A stretch of DNA of 64,000 nt from Hybos culiciformis (lineage: Eukaryota > Arthropoda > Insecta > Diptera > Hybotidae). Of this stretch, positions 31,101 through 46,100 are shown piece after piece. Position 1 is the first letter of the stretch, and every line of letters begins with the position of its first letter. The notes under the pieces were generated by a model that was given only the letters and a program-made list of their open reading frames with translations, had not been told where the DNA came from and did not search any database. The translations under genes were made by a program, and so were the position numbers. The stretch is taken from the NCBI GenBank assembly GCA_964007475.1, contig OZ023273.1:41913525-41977524 (forward strand), given 5' to 3'.

Positions 31101-34100
31101 TAAAGAAATAATTACCAATAGCTTTCAATGTTTGAACATTAAATACTCATGTATTTGTCGATTTAGTAACTTGCAACCCAGAATTATAAAAAAGAGGGAT
31201 TCACATTTGTACAGTCAGAATAATAATTCATGCATTTCATGTAGGTACTTCATCAAACCATATTTGTGTGAAATAATAGTATAAGAATGGAAGAAAAAAT
31301 TATAAAAAAAGGCGAAACCAAAATGCAATTATGTTTAATTTAGTATTTTTTAATTTTATTTTAAGGCAGATTGCATGCAAAACTAATTAGTAATAAATTA
31401 TTATTGGTATTATATGAAAAATGCATAATTAATGAACTCAATGAAATTAGGAATTTTTATATTTAAACAATTTTTTTTTTAATGTAATGTTGATGTTTTT
31501 AATTATTTATTGTCTAATGCATTTTAATCATTATTTTTCACTGCCAAATAATATTTGAAGCTTCTATTCAAATATTAATGAAGATTTTTTTCGGGACGAT
31601 TATAGTATGTGAGATTTTCTAAGCCCTCAATTAAAAAAAAAGCTTTGTATTTTTTCTATTTGACTTTCATGGACGCACTACAAAAATTTTATAACATGTA
31701 ATAGTAAAAGTGACATAAAACTTTTTTTATACTTGGTGAGATTTGTTTGTTTAGTCAGTATCACGAATCCTTTCAGAGCAGTGAAGACCTTGCAAAGAGG
31801 CCCTGAAAAATATTCCAAATATAAATGCCTATCGAAAATATAAGTACGAAATACCAATTCATTAATGAGGGTAGTTTAAAACAGGAATTAATTGACGTAC
31901 GTCAAATTACTTTCTAAGGCTTGAAAAATCCGTTTAGAATTTTTGGGTGAGATTATTAATTGTTTTTAATAGTTTAATTAATTTTGTCACAAATCTTGTG
32001 TTAGCAGTGTATTAAAAGAATAAACATCAAGCTTTTTCAACCAAAGCGTTGGAGCAAAATTTTCAAATTAGCTTCAAATCATTTTTGTTTTATAATTTTT
32101 ATTTCGAATTTTTGGGAGCCACAACATAAAAAAGTTTGAGAGGCTAGATGATTATATATTTTTTTTATTATGTTAAGATTTATTGAGCTAGATTTCATCG
32201 CTTACAGAAATATATATGTATATATATAGATACATATAAAAATAAAGAAAACAGGGAAAAGATTTTTGTTTGGCAATTTAATAAATTTTAATTTTAGATT
32301 AGAAATTAAAAAATAAATTCATAAAACTTTCATTAATAAAAATCGTCGATGAAAATGGTTTTAGTAAATGTAAGAATAAAAAATTGGAAAATTAATGAGA
32401 GAAATTTTTTAAATTTCTTAATTTTTTTTTTAAATCTTTATTTCGGGAGCATTTCGTGTTGATCTCTATAATTTCCTAATAGATAATAAGAAGGAAATTA
32501 ATTTTATTGTTTGCTTGTCATATTACCGGAGACACGTCATGTATACAAGTGAAAAATATGATCAGTTATTGAAATATAATGTTTAAAATGTAGTAAAACA
32601 CTATTATCAAATTGCCAAATTCTTTCAATTCTGTTATATTTTTTTCAAACATGGAATATTTTTGAAATTTTAAGAAAAAATAAATAGAAAATTATTGATG
32701 TAAAAAATTGTATTTGTTGTTAAAAGTGGTTTAAGTCCCGAAAGCTTAGAAGTATAGCATAGAATCGTATAGAAACAAAAAGTTTGGATAAAAATATCCA
32801 TATCGTTCAATTGCATTTTTCAATGTTTTTATAACCAATTTTATAAAAAATTTTGGCTATTAGTTCTACGAACTGATAAGTAGCCTGTATTTGTTATTGA
32901 TTATGCATTTTTTTTATGAAAATATTTTAAACTAGAAAATCAAATTTAATTAAAAAACTGTAATGTATGAGAAATTATTTGTCTCATCATCAACTAGAAA
33001 GCTAAATTTGCAAATTTTTGAATTCGGTTCTGTGGACTGAAGATATCTTAAAGGTTTCTACATTTCTTTTAAAATTTATCTAAAAATTCGGAGGAAATTT
33101 TACAGAATATTTCGATAAACAATGTAGTAGAATTAATTGTTCATAGGACCTATCAAAAGATGGTATTGAATCATATGTAAAAAGACACATGTAACTTAGA
33201 TTAGTAAATACCAGCAAAAAAATTTACCACATCTGAAAAATTTATATTTTAAAATTTAAATATTAAATCATTTAATGTTAAATAATACAGTTTTCAATAA
33301 AAGTAGCTTTAATTTAATATTTATTATTCATCTTTCAGAGAATTTGTTTTTATATCAATTACAAGATTCTTTTCATTTCCAATAATTTTAAAAAACCTAT
33401 AAAGCAACATATTAAGTATACTATCTTAAAAATGAATTTAAGCCTGAACTTAAGCCGAATCTCAAAATAAAAAAAAAAAAGAAAAAAACAGTTAAAAATT
33501 ATCTATTTTTGTTTTAAATCTGATACAAACATTTCAATTTAATTTTGAGATCCAAATTGATTTGTTCTTTAACATTTTATGTTTTATTAAAAATTAATAC
33601 TCCCTTCTAATGTTTTAGCAACATTTTTAACTTAAAAAACTTTTTGTATACACTTCGAGCTCTCCCACAAAAAAATAAAAATATAAATATATTTATATAT
33701 ATGATTTTCGTGTAGATATATTTAAGAAATTTAAAAAAAAAAAAACAAAAAATAAATGTTTAACACAAAATTATTTCCATAGCTCTATACAAATTATTAT
33801 TTTTTTTTTGTAATAAAATTGAAAAATACATAGTAATTTTAAATTTCCCCGCCAGAACACTATGTATTCGTTTTTTTTTTTTTTTGTTTTTTCAAAATTT
33901 TGATACTTTTTCACAGAAAAAAAAAAGTTAATGTATGTATATAAAAATATACGTACATGTATATAAAAATATACGTACATTTTTTTTTTTGTCATTAAAA
34001 ATGAAAATGAAAAAGCAAAAAAAAAAAAAAAAAGACGCCGATCTCCTAATTTTCTATTTCACGTAGACCTTTACCATTTCAGTCAGTTGTTGTGTTGTGC

Positions 34101-37100
34101 ACTAACAGCTTCGATTTACTATTTAATTTAATAATTTTTCAATTTCAAAATTTCCATCCAAAATAGAAAGAAAAAATAGTTTTGTATTTTTTTGTTTTTG
34201 TTTTTTTTTTTTTTAATATAAAAATAAATTTTTAATGGACAAGTGATTTATCTTAAGTGATTAACAAACCAATTTTGAGGGGAAATTGATTTAATAATTT
34301 TTTTTTTCAAATTTGTAACGAAAAATAAAAAAAAAAAAAGAAAAATTTTTTCCTCATTGATATATTATATTTTCCGTGCAAGGATCAGCTATAAATAGTT
34401 TTCAGCAGAAATACAAAAAATAAAAAAAAAAACAAATAAATTTAGGTACCTTGTTTATTAAATTTAATTAAATTTATTTATTTATTTATTTTTTTTTTAA
34501 TTAAATATGTTTGACGTTTTCATTAATAAAATTAATTTCAAATTAAATTTTTATGCAATTTTATAATAATTAATATATATAATCTGTAAATAATAATGTA
34601 TATACTTATATAGTATATATTTATATAGCAACAAATTGCCAATTAAGTTCTATGAAAATTGCAAAAAAAAAAAAATAACTCAAAGAAATCTGATCCTTTT
34701 TAGTTAGTTTTATTTTTGTTCGTGAAAATATTTGGTGTGAATGAATATTAAAAAAAAAAAAAAAATTTAAATTTACTTTTCAACAAAGAAAAAATAAAAT
34801 AATTTACAATTTTTAAAAATTATTTTATTTTGTAGTATTTTACAGACAAGATAAATTGTTTTATTTTAAAGTGAAGCATCTTGTTACAAGGAATTTTCCA
34901 CCTGTTGCAAACATTTTTAAAGTTAAATTTATTGACGTTTTGCTTTCAGTCACAATTTTAATTTTATTTTTTTTTTGCTCTGGGTAAATTAATGTTTTGT
35001 TTTTATTTCTCGTAATTGGTACAACAGCTGTCGTGTGCACCGCGGCAAAAAGTTAAAGAGTTTGTTATGGATTGCTCCTTGGGGGTTGATAGTGGGGAAA
35101 TATATTATTTGGTAGTCTTATTTTTAGGATTGCAAATTACTGAAAATTTTATGATCCGTTTGTGTTGTCTTCGTATTTAAGATTCCTCTTAATATTGGGA
35201 AATGGGATGCATTCTAATAATTTTTCTACTTCTGTAAATGACATTTTGATGAACGAAATACTTAAAGGATATTTTAAGAAGAAATTACATATAATGCATA
35301 GACATTAAATTTGGATAGATTAATTAAATAAACATATAATAAAAAAAATAATGATGAATATGTACTTTTATAAAAGCATATAAATAAATGAATAGATAAG
35401 CAAATAAGTTAAATATATACATAATATGTATATAAATATATATTTAATAAAAATAAATAAGTAAAAACTAATTAAAATAATATATAAAATAATTAAAATG
35501 ATGAAAAACTATAATTAAACTAAAATATTATAATTAAAATAAATACTAGGTAAATACATAAAATTTTAAAATAATAATAAAACTAATTAAAATAAATATA
35601 ACAATTAAAATAAGTTCTAATAATAAAATAAATCATTTAAAAATAAATGAATTAATAAATGCGTTATAAAAGATTCTATACAAAAGTGCTAAGGAATTTT
35701 TAGAACAGTATTCATAATTATAAATGATACAATATCGTTTAAAATTGGAATACAACCAACGAGAATCTAATGACACTCTACAAAAAGAGACCATATTCAA
35801 AATCTTTATTAAGCAAAGAATAATATTTCTGGTTTTTGATTCTCGGGATAAAATTTTCTGTTTTCATAATATACCTAGTATCGTTGATAATTTGATGATA
35901 ATAAAAATTTTTGTTAAATAATTTTCTATATGTGAAATATCCTGCAGAGAATATGATCAAAACTGATCATTAGATATTTAATTAAAATTTTGTATGATTT
36001 TTATTTATAAAGAACCATCTTCTTAAACTTTTAATTTTTTTTTTTATGCATTTTTTTTGTATTCTCGTACAGGTATAAGTCCAATAATATAATTGAAAAA
36101 TAATAAAAATTATATTTTTTTATTTTCTTAAGAATCATCATGTCTAATATTCAAAAGTTTTACTTTCTTTTTTTTTGTGATTACTTTCTATTCGAAAAAT
36201 TATTTGTGTACGACTTAAACTGTTTAAAATTATGATATGTGCCTAACTTTTCAATTAATAAAGTTTTATCGGAATTAAATATTAAAGAATCTTATATAAT
36301 TTACAACAGATGTATATAAATACTGAAATCTTTTGCATTTAAAATGAAAAACAATCTATATAATATACTTATAATCATTTGTGTATCTATGTATTATAAT
36401 TTATGTTTTTGTACCTATCTATATATTTAAAATTTTCTTTTTCTCTTAACTTTTAGTTTCCTAATTTTTAACATTTTATTTGAATGTTTATTTCTTTGAT
36501 GCTAATTGAAACAAAAAACAATCTTAATTTTTTAAATATGCGAAATGATATTGTTTAACAAGAAGATTTAATTAATTTGTGACAGATAATTTTAAATTCT
36601 AATTATTTAGACAGTTGTTTTGACAGTGCTATTTATATGTACATAATATAATTTGAGGGGTTTTTCCGTTTTAAATTATGATGATACAAAAAAAAAAAAA
36701 AATTAAATAATAGAATTTTTATTATTGTGTTTTAAAAATAAATTATTTTTAAAAATTATTTGTTTGATAAAAGATTAAATAATTTTCAGTCTCGATTTTC
36801 ACATTTGAATCTTACTTAAAAATATAATAAAATTTAGTTAATTTAATGAAAAAATATTATTTCATTTTTTCAAATATTAATTTTATATTTATGTATACAA
36901 ATGTATTAAATATTTTATTGATGATTCAATTAAATTTTCAATATTTAAAAAAATATTTAGTTCAGAAAGTTTTATGTCGTTATGCTTATTATTAATTTGA
37001 TGTTTGAGAACGTGGCATGGAAATTATTTTACTTATAATATTTTTCTCTCTCTCTTGTGCCGAATAAATCTATAATTAGATTAATTAGCTGTAATATTTC

Positions 37101-40100
37101 AATAATATATTAAATATTTTCATATTTTATTAATAATATGTGTAAGGGGTATAATGTATATTTGTAAGTAAAATGAAAACGTAAATTTTTTTTAAATATT
37201 CATCCGTCCTTGAATGTACTGTGTATCCATGAAAAAAAAAAATTTAAATTAATACTGAAGGATATACAGATTTATTATTGGGGATTTATTGTAAAAGAGA
37301 ATATGTGTGCATAAAAGTTTTCATGCAAAAATGTTACAAATGCTGTTTTTCTTTTACAGCATTTTTGCGAAAGACTAACTTAGGTACATCATTTGCACGG
37401 GGGTTGGACATTTGTCCGCGGGACATTTGTCCGCGATTTGTTTTTGTATCGCGGACATAAAAATGACATTTGTCCGCGATTCAAAATGTCTTTTGTCCGC
37501 CGCGGACAAATGACATTTTCCAAAATGTCATTTGTCCGCGATAAAAATTAATCGCGGACAAATGACATTTTGCAAAATGACATTTGTCCGCTAAAAATTA
37601 AAAATTTCAATCGCGGACAAATGACATTTGTCCGCTAAAAATTCGAAAAATCAATCGCGGACAAACGACATTTTGCAAAATGACATTTGTCCGCTAAAGT
37701 TAGAAAATTCAATCGCGGACAAATGTCATTTTGCAAAATGTCATTTGTCCGCTAATTTTGGGACATTTGTCCGCGGCGGACAAATGTCATTTTACAATCG
37801 CGGACAAATGACATTTTGCAAAATGACATTTGTCCGCGAAGTTTTTCATACAAATTTCATCGCGGACAAATGTCCCGCGGACAAATGTCACGGCGCCCAT
37901 TTGCACACTAATGAATTTAAAGAATAAGTGGATAGAAATTATATTTTAATGGTTTTGTAAGGAAAGCCCAGCAATGAATATTTTTGTTCAGATCAATAAT
38001 GTTGTATTCAGAAGTGTAGATTTATTCTCATTTCAGTATAGTGTAGTATTAATCTCGATAAAAATTGGCATTTATGTCGTTAATCCTGTCTATCAAAGAA
38101 TTATGTCTTCAGCAATTTTTCCAAAATCGAATTTGAATTTTTAAATTTTATTTTTCAAAAATATTTTGTGCAGATATTTTTGTATTGTTCACTTATCAAA
38201 AAGATCATTAGTAAAGAATGTACACTTAGATCTAATCTTTTTAATATTTGTCTGAATTAATTTCGTTAAAAACATAAAAACTTTAATTAATTAAAAAATT
38301 AAAAAAAATTACTAAATTGTCGCTTATTCTATATTGATTGACAATTTTATACAAAAGTTATTTTAATAACAATTTTCCTGTGGTTTAAAGTTTTGTTCCT
38401 TTTTTATACGGAAAAGAAAATGAAAATATTATACCCTTGTAAAAAGCAAATGGTGCTGCGGATTTATGATAAATTGATGAAATTTTATGCTATATAAAAA
38501 TATTTTAATGATTTTGACTTGACTATTACTCATATCATTTAGTTAGGTTTTATGTACACACACATTTTATTATAAATAATACACAGTAAATTTCTTAATT
38601 TTAATTCGTGAAGAAATATTTTAATTGGATTTTAATATTCAATGTGGTGAACATGCTTTCAGTGCCAAAAACTATTAAGATTTGATTCATTATTATTATT
38701 ATTTTTTTGTTTTTTAATATTTACAATTTGCAAATTTTTAGGTGTTTTTACAATTTTAATATTAAGTATTTTAAAATAGTGTAATTAATTTTATTTTTTT
38801 TGTTAATTTAGGTGTCCAGGTAGGTATATAATTTACTAGATTGGATAATTAATATTAATTAGTAGTCGTATACAATTTAAATATAATAAACTCATGAATT
38901 ATTTTATTTTGGCCTATATTTGCTTGTATTTGGGCCTGTATTTGCCGTGGGAAAAGTCAATGTATAAAAGTGCGCCTTGATTCTTTTATTTTATTCAAAA
39001 TAAAAATTAGTTTCGATATAGAATGTAATAGAAAGAAATCGCGAAATATCGAATCTGAATAACTATACCGGCATCGAAAGAATTGTTAAGAAATCCTTTA
39101 GCTTTCAAAAGTTTTTTATTCAAGAATATTTGAACTTCTAAAGTAATATTTCAAAAATAATTTTTTTTTAACGAAACCTGTGTAATGAAGGTCACAGATA
39201 TTCAAATTGACTCTCTATCTAAGTATGTTAATTTGTTAATTTTTAATTTTATTGTAAAAACAAAAAACATTTTTTTATCTGTAATTTATTTGACACTTAG
39301 GCAGTAGGTACTCCTCTATATTTTGGGCAAAAAAATAAACTTAAAAATATTTTTGCGTAGGATTTGCTTAATCAAAAATAAATTAAATATTCGGTACATA
39401 ATATTATTTTCTATATAAAATTTTCAATAAAAAATTATATCTTTTGATGTTTGTCCCACGGGCTAATTCATAGTAGTATATACATAATATATTAAAGTGT
39501 TGCACAGGTTTTTTTTTTTTTATTTTAATAACAAAAAAAAAATCTTTTTCTTTTTTTGCACATTAAAAAATTATACTTTGAAAATAATTTTATTTTTTTA
39601 TTAATTCGCTGCAAAAGAATTATGTGGGTACATGAAAAACACTTTTCTCATAATGTTTACATTTTGATATAAAATAAAATTGTGATGTCATAGTTTTATA
39701 ATGTAAATTGCAAAAATGCATAAAGATGAATTGCATTTATTATTTACGAATTCCACTCAAAATAATAATAATCTTTTTAATAGTAATCAATAATAATCAA
39801 AAATATTGTATTTTTTCTCCAAATATATTGCTTACATAAATTCAATCTTTGAAAAATTAATTGCATATAGACGTAGGTATTTTGTGTATATGATTTGTTA
39901 AATAAAAGTCCAACAATTACATGAATCACCAAATTCGAAAATGGGTTTTTGTTCAGAATAAACTCTTTCTCGTTTTCTTTATCTTTCCGTATAGACACAT
40001 GATCCATGAGCGAAAAGGCCTCATATCTGCTTTACAAAGTAGAAATAAAAAACTTAAGTAAATCCAATTTATTGGAATCAATTTCGAAAAGGTCTCATAG

Positions 40101-43100
40101 CAGAATTAATTGTATTAACTTTATTTTAAATATACGTTATTGTAAAATAAAAACATTTCAAAAATTATTTCTAATGCTCTCAATACTGAAAAACATTATT
40201 TATTTACGCCATCATATTAATAAAACCATCTGAGTTCTTGGATCAATTTCGAAAAGGACTCATCTCAGTATGTTACGATTCTAGACCAACGGTTAGCACT
40301 CTCGAAAATACTTGAACTGTTAAATTCTATAATGTTAGGCAGCAATTCAGTTCTTGGTGTCTCCTGAAAAAACCGACATGAGCCCTTTTCGAATTTGTTG
40401 ATTCATTTCAAATATCTTAATAAATAATTAGCGTTCTCTCTCAGTACTTTATAGAAACTGTTGTAAAGGATGTCAGTTAGTTCAAAGAAAATTTAATTTA
40501 TAAAAGCTCTTCAGATCCGGATTATAATTTTCTTCTTTAGATAATTTTTTTTATGAAATACATATATTTTAGTTTTAATTGGTAAATATATGGTAAAAGT
40601 CGATAATGGCTTTTTATACTTAAAACTGAAAATAAACAAAGTAAATTTTCCATTTGGCCTGGGGTGACTTAAGTGTATTTAGGATTTTTTAAAGTGTTGA
40701 ATTTATTATTATTTTTTTTAATTTAAATAATTTTTTTTTTCTTTAACCTGAATGTTTTTCACAGATTATTTTTCGTGTATAACATTTTTCACAATTTTTA
40801 TTTTTATTTTTTAACGGATACACGTTTGAAAATAAATATTTTTAAAAATATAATCTATTTTATTGCAAAAAAAAAAAAAGAAAAGAAAAACAAATAAATT
40901 AAGAAAAATTTAATGTACTTGCGAGAAATTTCGTGTCAAAAATATTTAACTAATGGAAAATCTGATTAATAGTAATTTTGAAATTAGCTGTTAAAGTTCA
41001 CAATTTAGTTAGTTAATGTATATTTGCTTAATTAAAATTGTGCAACGCAATGCCGTTACAGTAATTACCATTGTAACTTTTGTAACTCCAAATATAGTGC
41101 TTTTACTTCAATAATGTGTGAATTGTTATAAAATTTTCTGTTTAAAGTGTCAGATTAATAACCATTTCTTTGATTATAATTTATTCAGAATGTAAAAGTA
41201 TTCTAGTTTCCTAATTGAACATTCACTTAGTCATTAATTTACCGAATAATTTCGACAATTCAAGATCCTCCATATTTAAGAAAAGATATCTATTAAGAAT
41301 TTACAATTGTATAATACGTTTGCCTGTATAAATAATTATCGATTGTCCATCCCTGAATAATGCCCGGAAAAATTCCAAAAATAAAATGTTTACATGTTTA
41401 TTATTTCGAAAGAATTTTCCATAAAAATTAAAATTCATCATTTGAGTAAAAGAAAAATTACAGGTCAAGTATTTTCTTTTAACTATATATTTAAATTTTT
41501 TTAAAATTTTGTTGAATTCTGTCTTGATTTTAAGAAATATTTGGAACAAAAATTTAAACACGACTAATTATGTTGTTCAAAATTGTTAAAAATTAAAATG
41601 TTTAAAGAACATAGTAAGAAACAAAATAATTAATTGACATTTTTTTAAATTAGGCGTTTTATCTAAAATCTGTGGAACCGATGACGTATCTCTCGGCCGT
41701 AACATAATTGCATTTTTAAGCATTGTTATGCTTAGATTTATTATATTTCAAAATTTTCATATTTTATGGTGCTACAAATGTTTTAGATATGATAAACTAT
41801 TTAGAGAAAAAAGTGATTTATTTTTAATTCTTGAAAAAAACCCCGACAGTGGGTACTATTTTGAAAGAGTAAACTATTTAGATATTAATTATATTCTATA
41901 AATAGGAGGTTAAATATTTAATACCACAGTTTCTTCAAATTGACGAAATATTCTCAATTTCGCTAAAAATGGAGTTAGTGAATTTTCAAAGAACGACGAT
42001 TATTTATGCCCTGAAAAAAACTTGTTAGAAAATTAGCTATAAGGACCAGGTATAAAGTTATAGATACAAGTGCAATATTTTCTGACAGTATGTGCTCAAA
42101 ATCTTGCATTTGTTATTAAATACCTAATAACGCGTTCAAAAAAATTTAGTTAATGAATTTTAGCATTTTGCTAAAGTCATCATTCGATTTGAACTTTACA
42201 TATAACAAAAAATATACAGAAAATATAGTTGCCGCAGCTATCTATTTTTTCACTGTGGAATGCATTCTTATTTAATTTTTTTTCGATTTTAAAGTAATTA
42301 ATTAATTGAAATAAACAGCATTGAATTTAAAAATTAAACTGTTTTTCTGAATAAATACATAAATAATTATAACGCATAAGTCAGGAATTAAATTTTTAAT
42401 GAATTTTCATAATTTTATGAAAATGTAAACATGTATTTCATAAATAAGCAAATTTTTTTTTCTGGTAATTAAATTATTTTTGAAAATATTCAACCAATGC
42501 ATCATAAATATTTTTTCTTTTATACATGAATTATAAATTAAACCATAAAATTCAAATTGTATTTCCACTTTTTTGGAATCAAAATAAAAATATATTTTGG
42601 CATATAATGTTTTTAACGTTTTGATTAATAATTTTAAACGCAAGTTCCGCTATATATTGGGATATTTCCAATTTGTTTAGAAAATAAAAATTTTGGTATT
42701 TTTTTTTCTACTCCCCCCAATTATTATTCTATCAAAGAAATAATAATATTTGGTAAACTTTGATCATTTTAAACATACTTACAATAAAAGGCATTATCTT
42801 TCAAAATAGATCAAAAAAATTAACAGACATTAGGAAAAAAATAGTAAATATAACTTGTAAATATAAAAGGTAGTAAGGATAGACCGTATACATATAGTTA
42901 TGGACTCCTCTTATATAAATATATTTGTTGCTTAGAAATTTGTAATTGAAATCTTGAAAATTACATGATATGTATTTCAGATTTATTGCAGGCAGTTTGG
43001 TGATTAGTTTATTAGTTCTTATTCAGTTTAATTTCATTAGCTTGTTATTCCTTTTTTATGTCCATATTAGCAAAAAATCATAAAATTAAATATTATATTG

Positions 43101-46100
43101 CTGATGATGTTTCTCATAATAACATAATTGATTGTCATAATTATAGTTGTTATGTAGCTTTAAAAATGCTTTTTCAACATTTACTTATGAAAATTAAATT
43201 TCACGAAAATAATAAGAAGTTAATTAAATTAAAAAAAAAAATTATAAGCTTTAACTTTTTTGGACATTACCTTTCATTTCTTTCGTTTTTTTATATATAT
43301 ATTTTTTGGTAGTACTTTTTGTTATGAATGTGTGATGACCTTGACCTATTTTGTCTGCAAATTTTAAAGCGTATTTTTGGTATAGTAAGGTCGTAAAAAA
43401 TCTTCTATTAGAGCAAGCGACTGTCGCAATCTGAAAAGGTATACCATCAGTCCCTTTCACTGAAGATTTTATACACATTGTTTTTCTACAGATTTAGCAA
43501 ATAAAATTATTGCCAATAAGGACACTAAATTTAAGAAAACTGCTAAACCGTATATTTTGTTATGATCAGTTTTGAACATTTTTCTTCTAGAAGTTCTTTA
43601 GACTTTTTTGTTTAGTTCATTTTATTTTTGATGTAAATATGTATATGTTTTTAGTATCAAGTGTACAGGCATCATATAATTTTGGCAATTAATAAAGTAA
43701 CAATATTTAATTGACAATATGTGAAATGATATTTTTCAGTTAAATTAATTTACCCCAATCTCTATTATAATAATTCTATACATTTTTCATACATTATTAG
43801 TAATTAAGTATATAATGAATAATAATACCTATTTTCTTAAGAGACTTTTAAATAAAAGATGCCAAATTTTTTTTTTTTTATTAAATACAAAATATACATC
43901 AAATGACATGTGTAATGCCATTTAATAAATTGTGTTCTTTCATAGCCTATTAGATTCCTATCAATGAATCTTTTGTTCAACATAAATGTAATGTACGATG
44001 AAAAAGAGTGAAAAATATATTACAAAAATGTAATTTGTATTCAATTAAAATAATCTTTTAATACAATTAAGTGAATTTTGATACTAATCGTGTCGTTTTA
44101 AAAAATCATTTATTTTATGTTTGTTAAGAATAATTATGCATTTCTCTAATTTGACAGTATTTTATTAATTATATATGGGTTTTCTTAATCGTGCATATGT
44201 ATATCACTTAGTTTAATTGCTTATAAGATTTTCAATTTTATGACTCTAATCGGCTTTTACTTTATTTTACTTGGATAGATAACGACTAATTGACAATTTT
44301 CTTCTGTCATATGAATTTTCTATGTCCCTCCTTGAAGAACTTTAAAATTAAAATTAAATTTGTAATATTCTAAAATCTGAAAAATAAAACACTAATTCAA
44401 AATATTCAAAATTAAAAAAAAAAAATACTTCCAATACTATATTTAATTCAATACTGTATGTGCTAGTGCTTGTGCGTACAATCTTTAATAAGTTTGTTTC
44501 AAAATCCTTTTAAGAAATTTCAAAAATAATGCTGAGAAATGAATAATATATCTAGATGATGTTGATGACCTTTTCGGTCATAGAATTTAGATATATTATT
44601 GATTTCTCAGCATTATTTTTGAAATTTGTTAAAAGGATTTTGAAACAAATTTATTAAAGATTGTACGAACAAGCACATACAGTATTGAATTAAAATATAG
44701 TATTGGAAGTATTTTTTTTCGCATCAAATCAACTTAATGTTAGAAAGAGTTTGGAATGTACAAAACAAAGAGTGTTCTCTTTACTAATGTAAATAAAAAT
44801 AAAAAATTACAGTCAACTACAATCATAGTTAGTATTTTCGCTATTTAAGTATCTTTGGCTGCGTCTTTTTACAAAAACATTTAATAGTTTAACTTAACTT
44901 GCAAGTCTTTTAAGTGGCCTTCCTGGAAAAATCTATAACGTAATGTTTAATTCACTATGAATTTCGAAATTTTTTAAAAATTTTCTTATTGAATAAGTTA
45001 AATATTATTTTACATAATGAAGTTTTCGTACCCTTCCAAAAATAATTGGTTAATAATTTCCATCGCGTTATTTATATTACATGTTATATTTTTGATGTTT
45101 TTAATTGTAACAATAATTTAAATAGATGTTAAATTTCTTTTTTTTCTCAAGGTTAAAAAAAAATAATTAAAATTATAAAACAGATTTTGTTAATACTTTT
45201 CCCCACTCAATTTCTAGATAGGAACAAAATATTATTTACAAATATTTTCTTAAATTAATAATTATGTTGAAATTATTTTCTGTTTTAAAATCATAAGCAC
45301 AAAAAATAATTCTGAATCCTCATTATGACATCATGATTAATTATTATCTTTTCTTATCGTTAAATAATATTTAATTTCAAATAAAATAAAATTTTTGATT
45401 CCAACAACCCTTAAGGAACATTAAACAAACAAAAATATTATTAAATTACTTGTTTAATTATTAATTATTTAATATATCAAAAATCTCAAAGAAAAATTAT
45501 TTTCTAATTATAATAAAGGAATAAAAAATATAACATAAATTTGTTTTTTTTTATGTTATAGTGTTAAAAATCATTGGGGCAACAAAAAAAAACAAAACAA
45601 TCCTATAAAATACAAAAATAAATAATGTTGTTCGATATAAGAGAATTCTCTCGAGGCATAGATTAATATTAAAATATTATACATGTTTTGAATAAAATTA
45701 TCATAAATTCATTATATTGTGAAGAAAAACTAAAATTAAATTTTTAAGGAAATTAATACTTAACTGTTTCGTTTTCCTTAAAAAAAAATAATTTTAGATT
45801 TTTTCCATGATTTTATAATAATAAAATCATTGTAGTACCTACCTATGTATTTGGTTTTTATGATTTTCACTTTTTTTCTCTTTCACAAAATGAATAAATA
45901 CATAAGTTCTCTGGGAACTAACTGTGTATATTATTTGACAATATTTAGTTTTATTCACAAGAAGAAGAAAGGATAAAACTCTCCAAGTATCAAATCGAAG
46001 ACTCAAGTAAATAAAGAATAAATAAGTTCAAGGTCTCCTGAAATACAATTGAATTTGTCACAAATAACGCCTGCATCTTAAATTTAAATCAAAACAAAAA

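Noticed and set aside
37399..37898. Possible CRISPR array or satellite
   Set aside because: Repeats are palindromic, variable in spacing and orientation, bounded by inverted ends and a target duplication, and lie in a eukaryotic intron.
37628..37927. 99-codon plus-strand frame
   Set aside because: Runs through the palindromic element and is a repeated translation of the GCGGACAAATG unit ([13 protein letters not shown] patterns); not a real protein.
43251..43478. 75-codon minus-strand frame with more balanced composition
   Set aside because: Considered as a nested-gene exon, but it ends in low-complexity lysine/tyrosine codons, has no convincing splice pair and matches no family I know.
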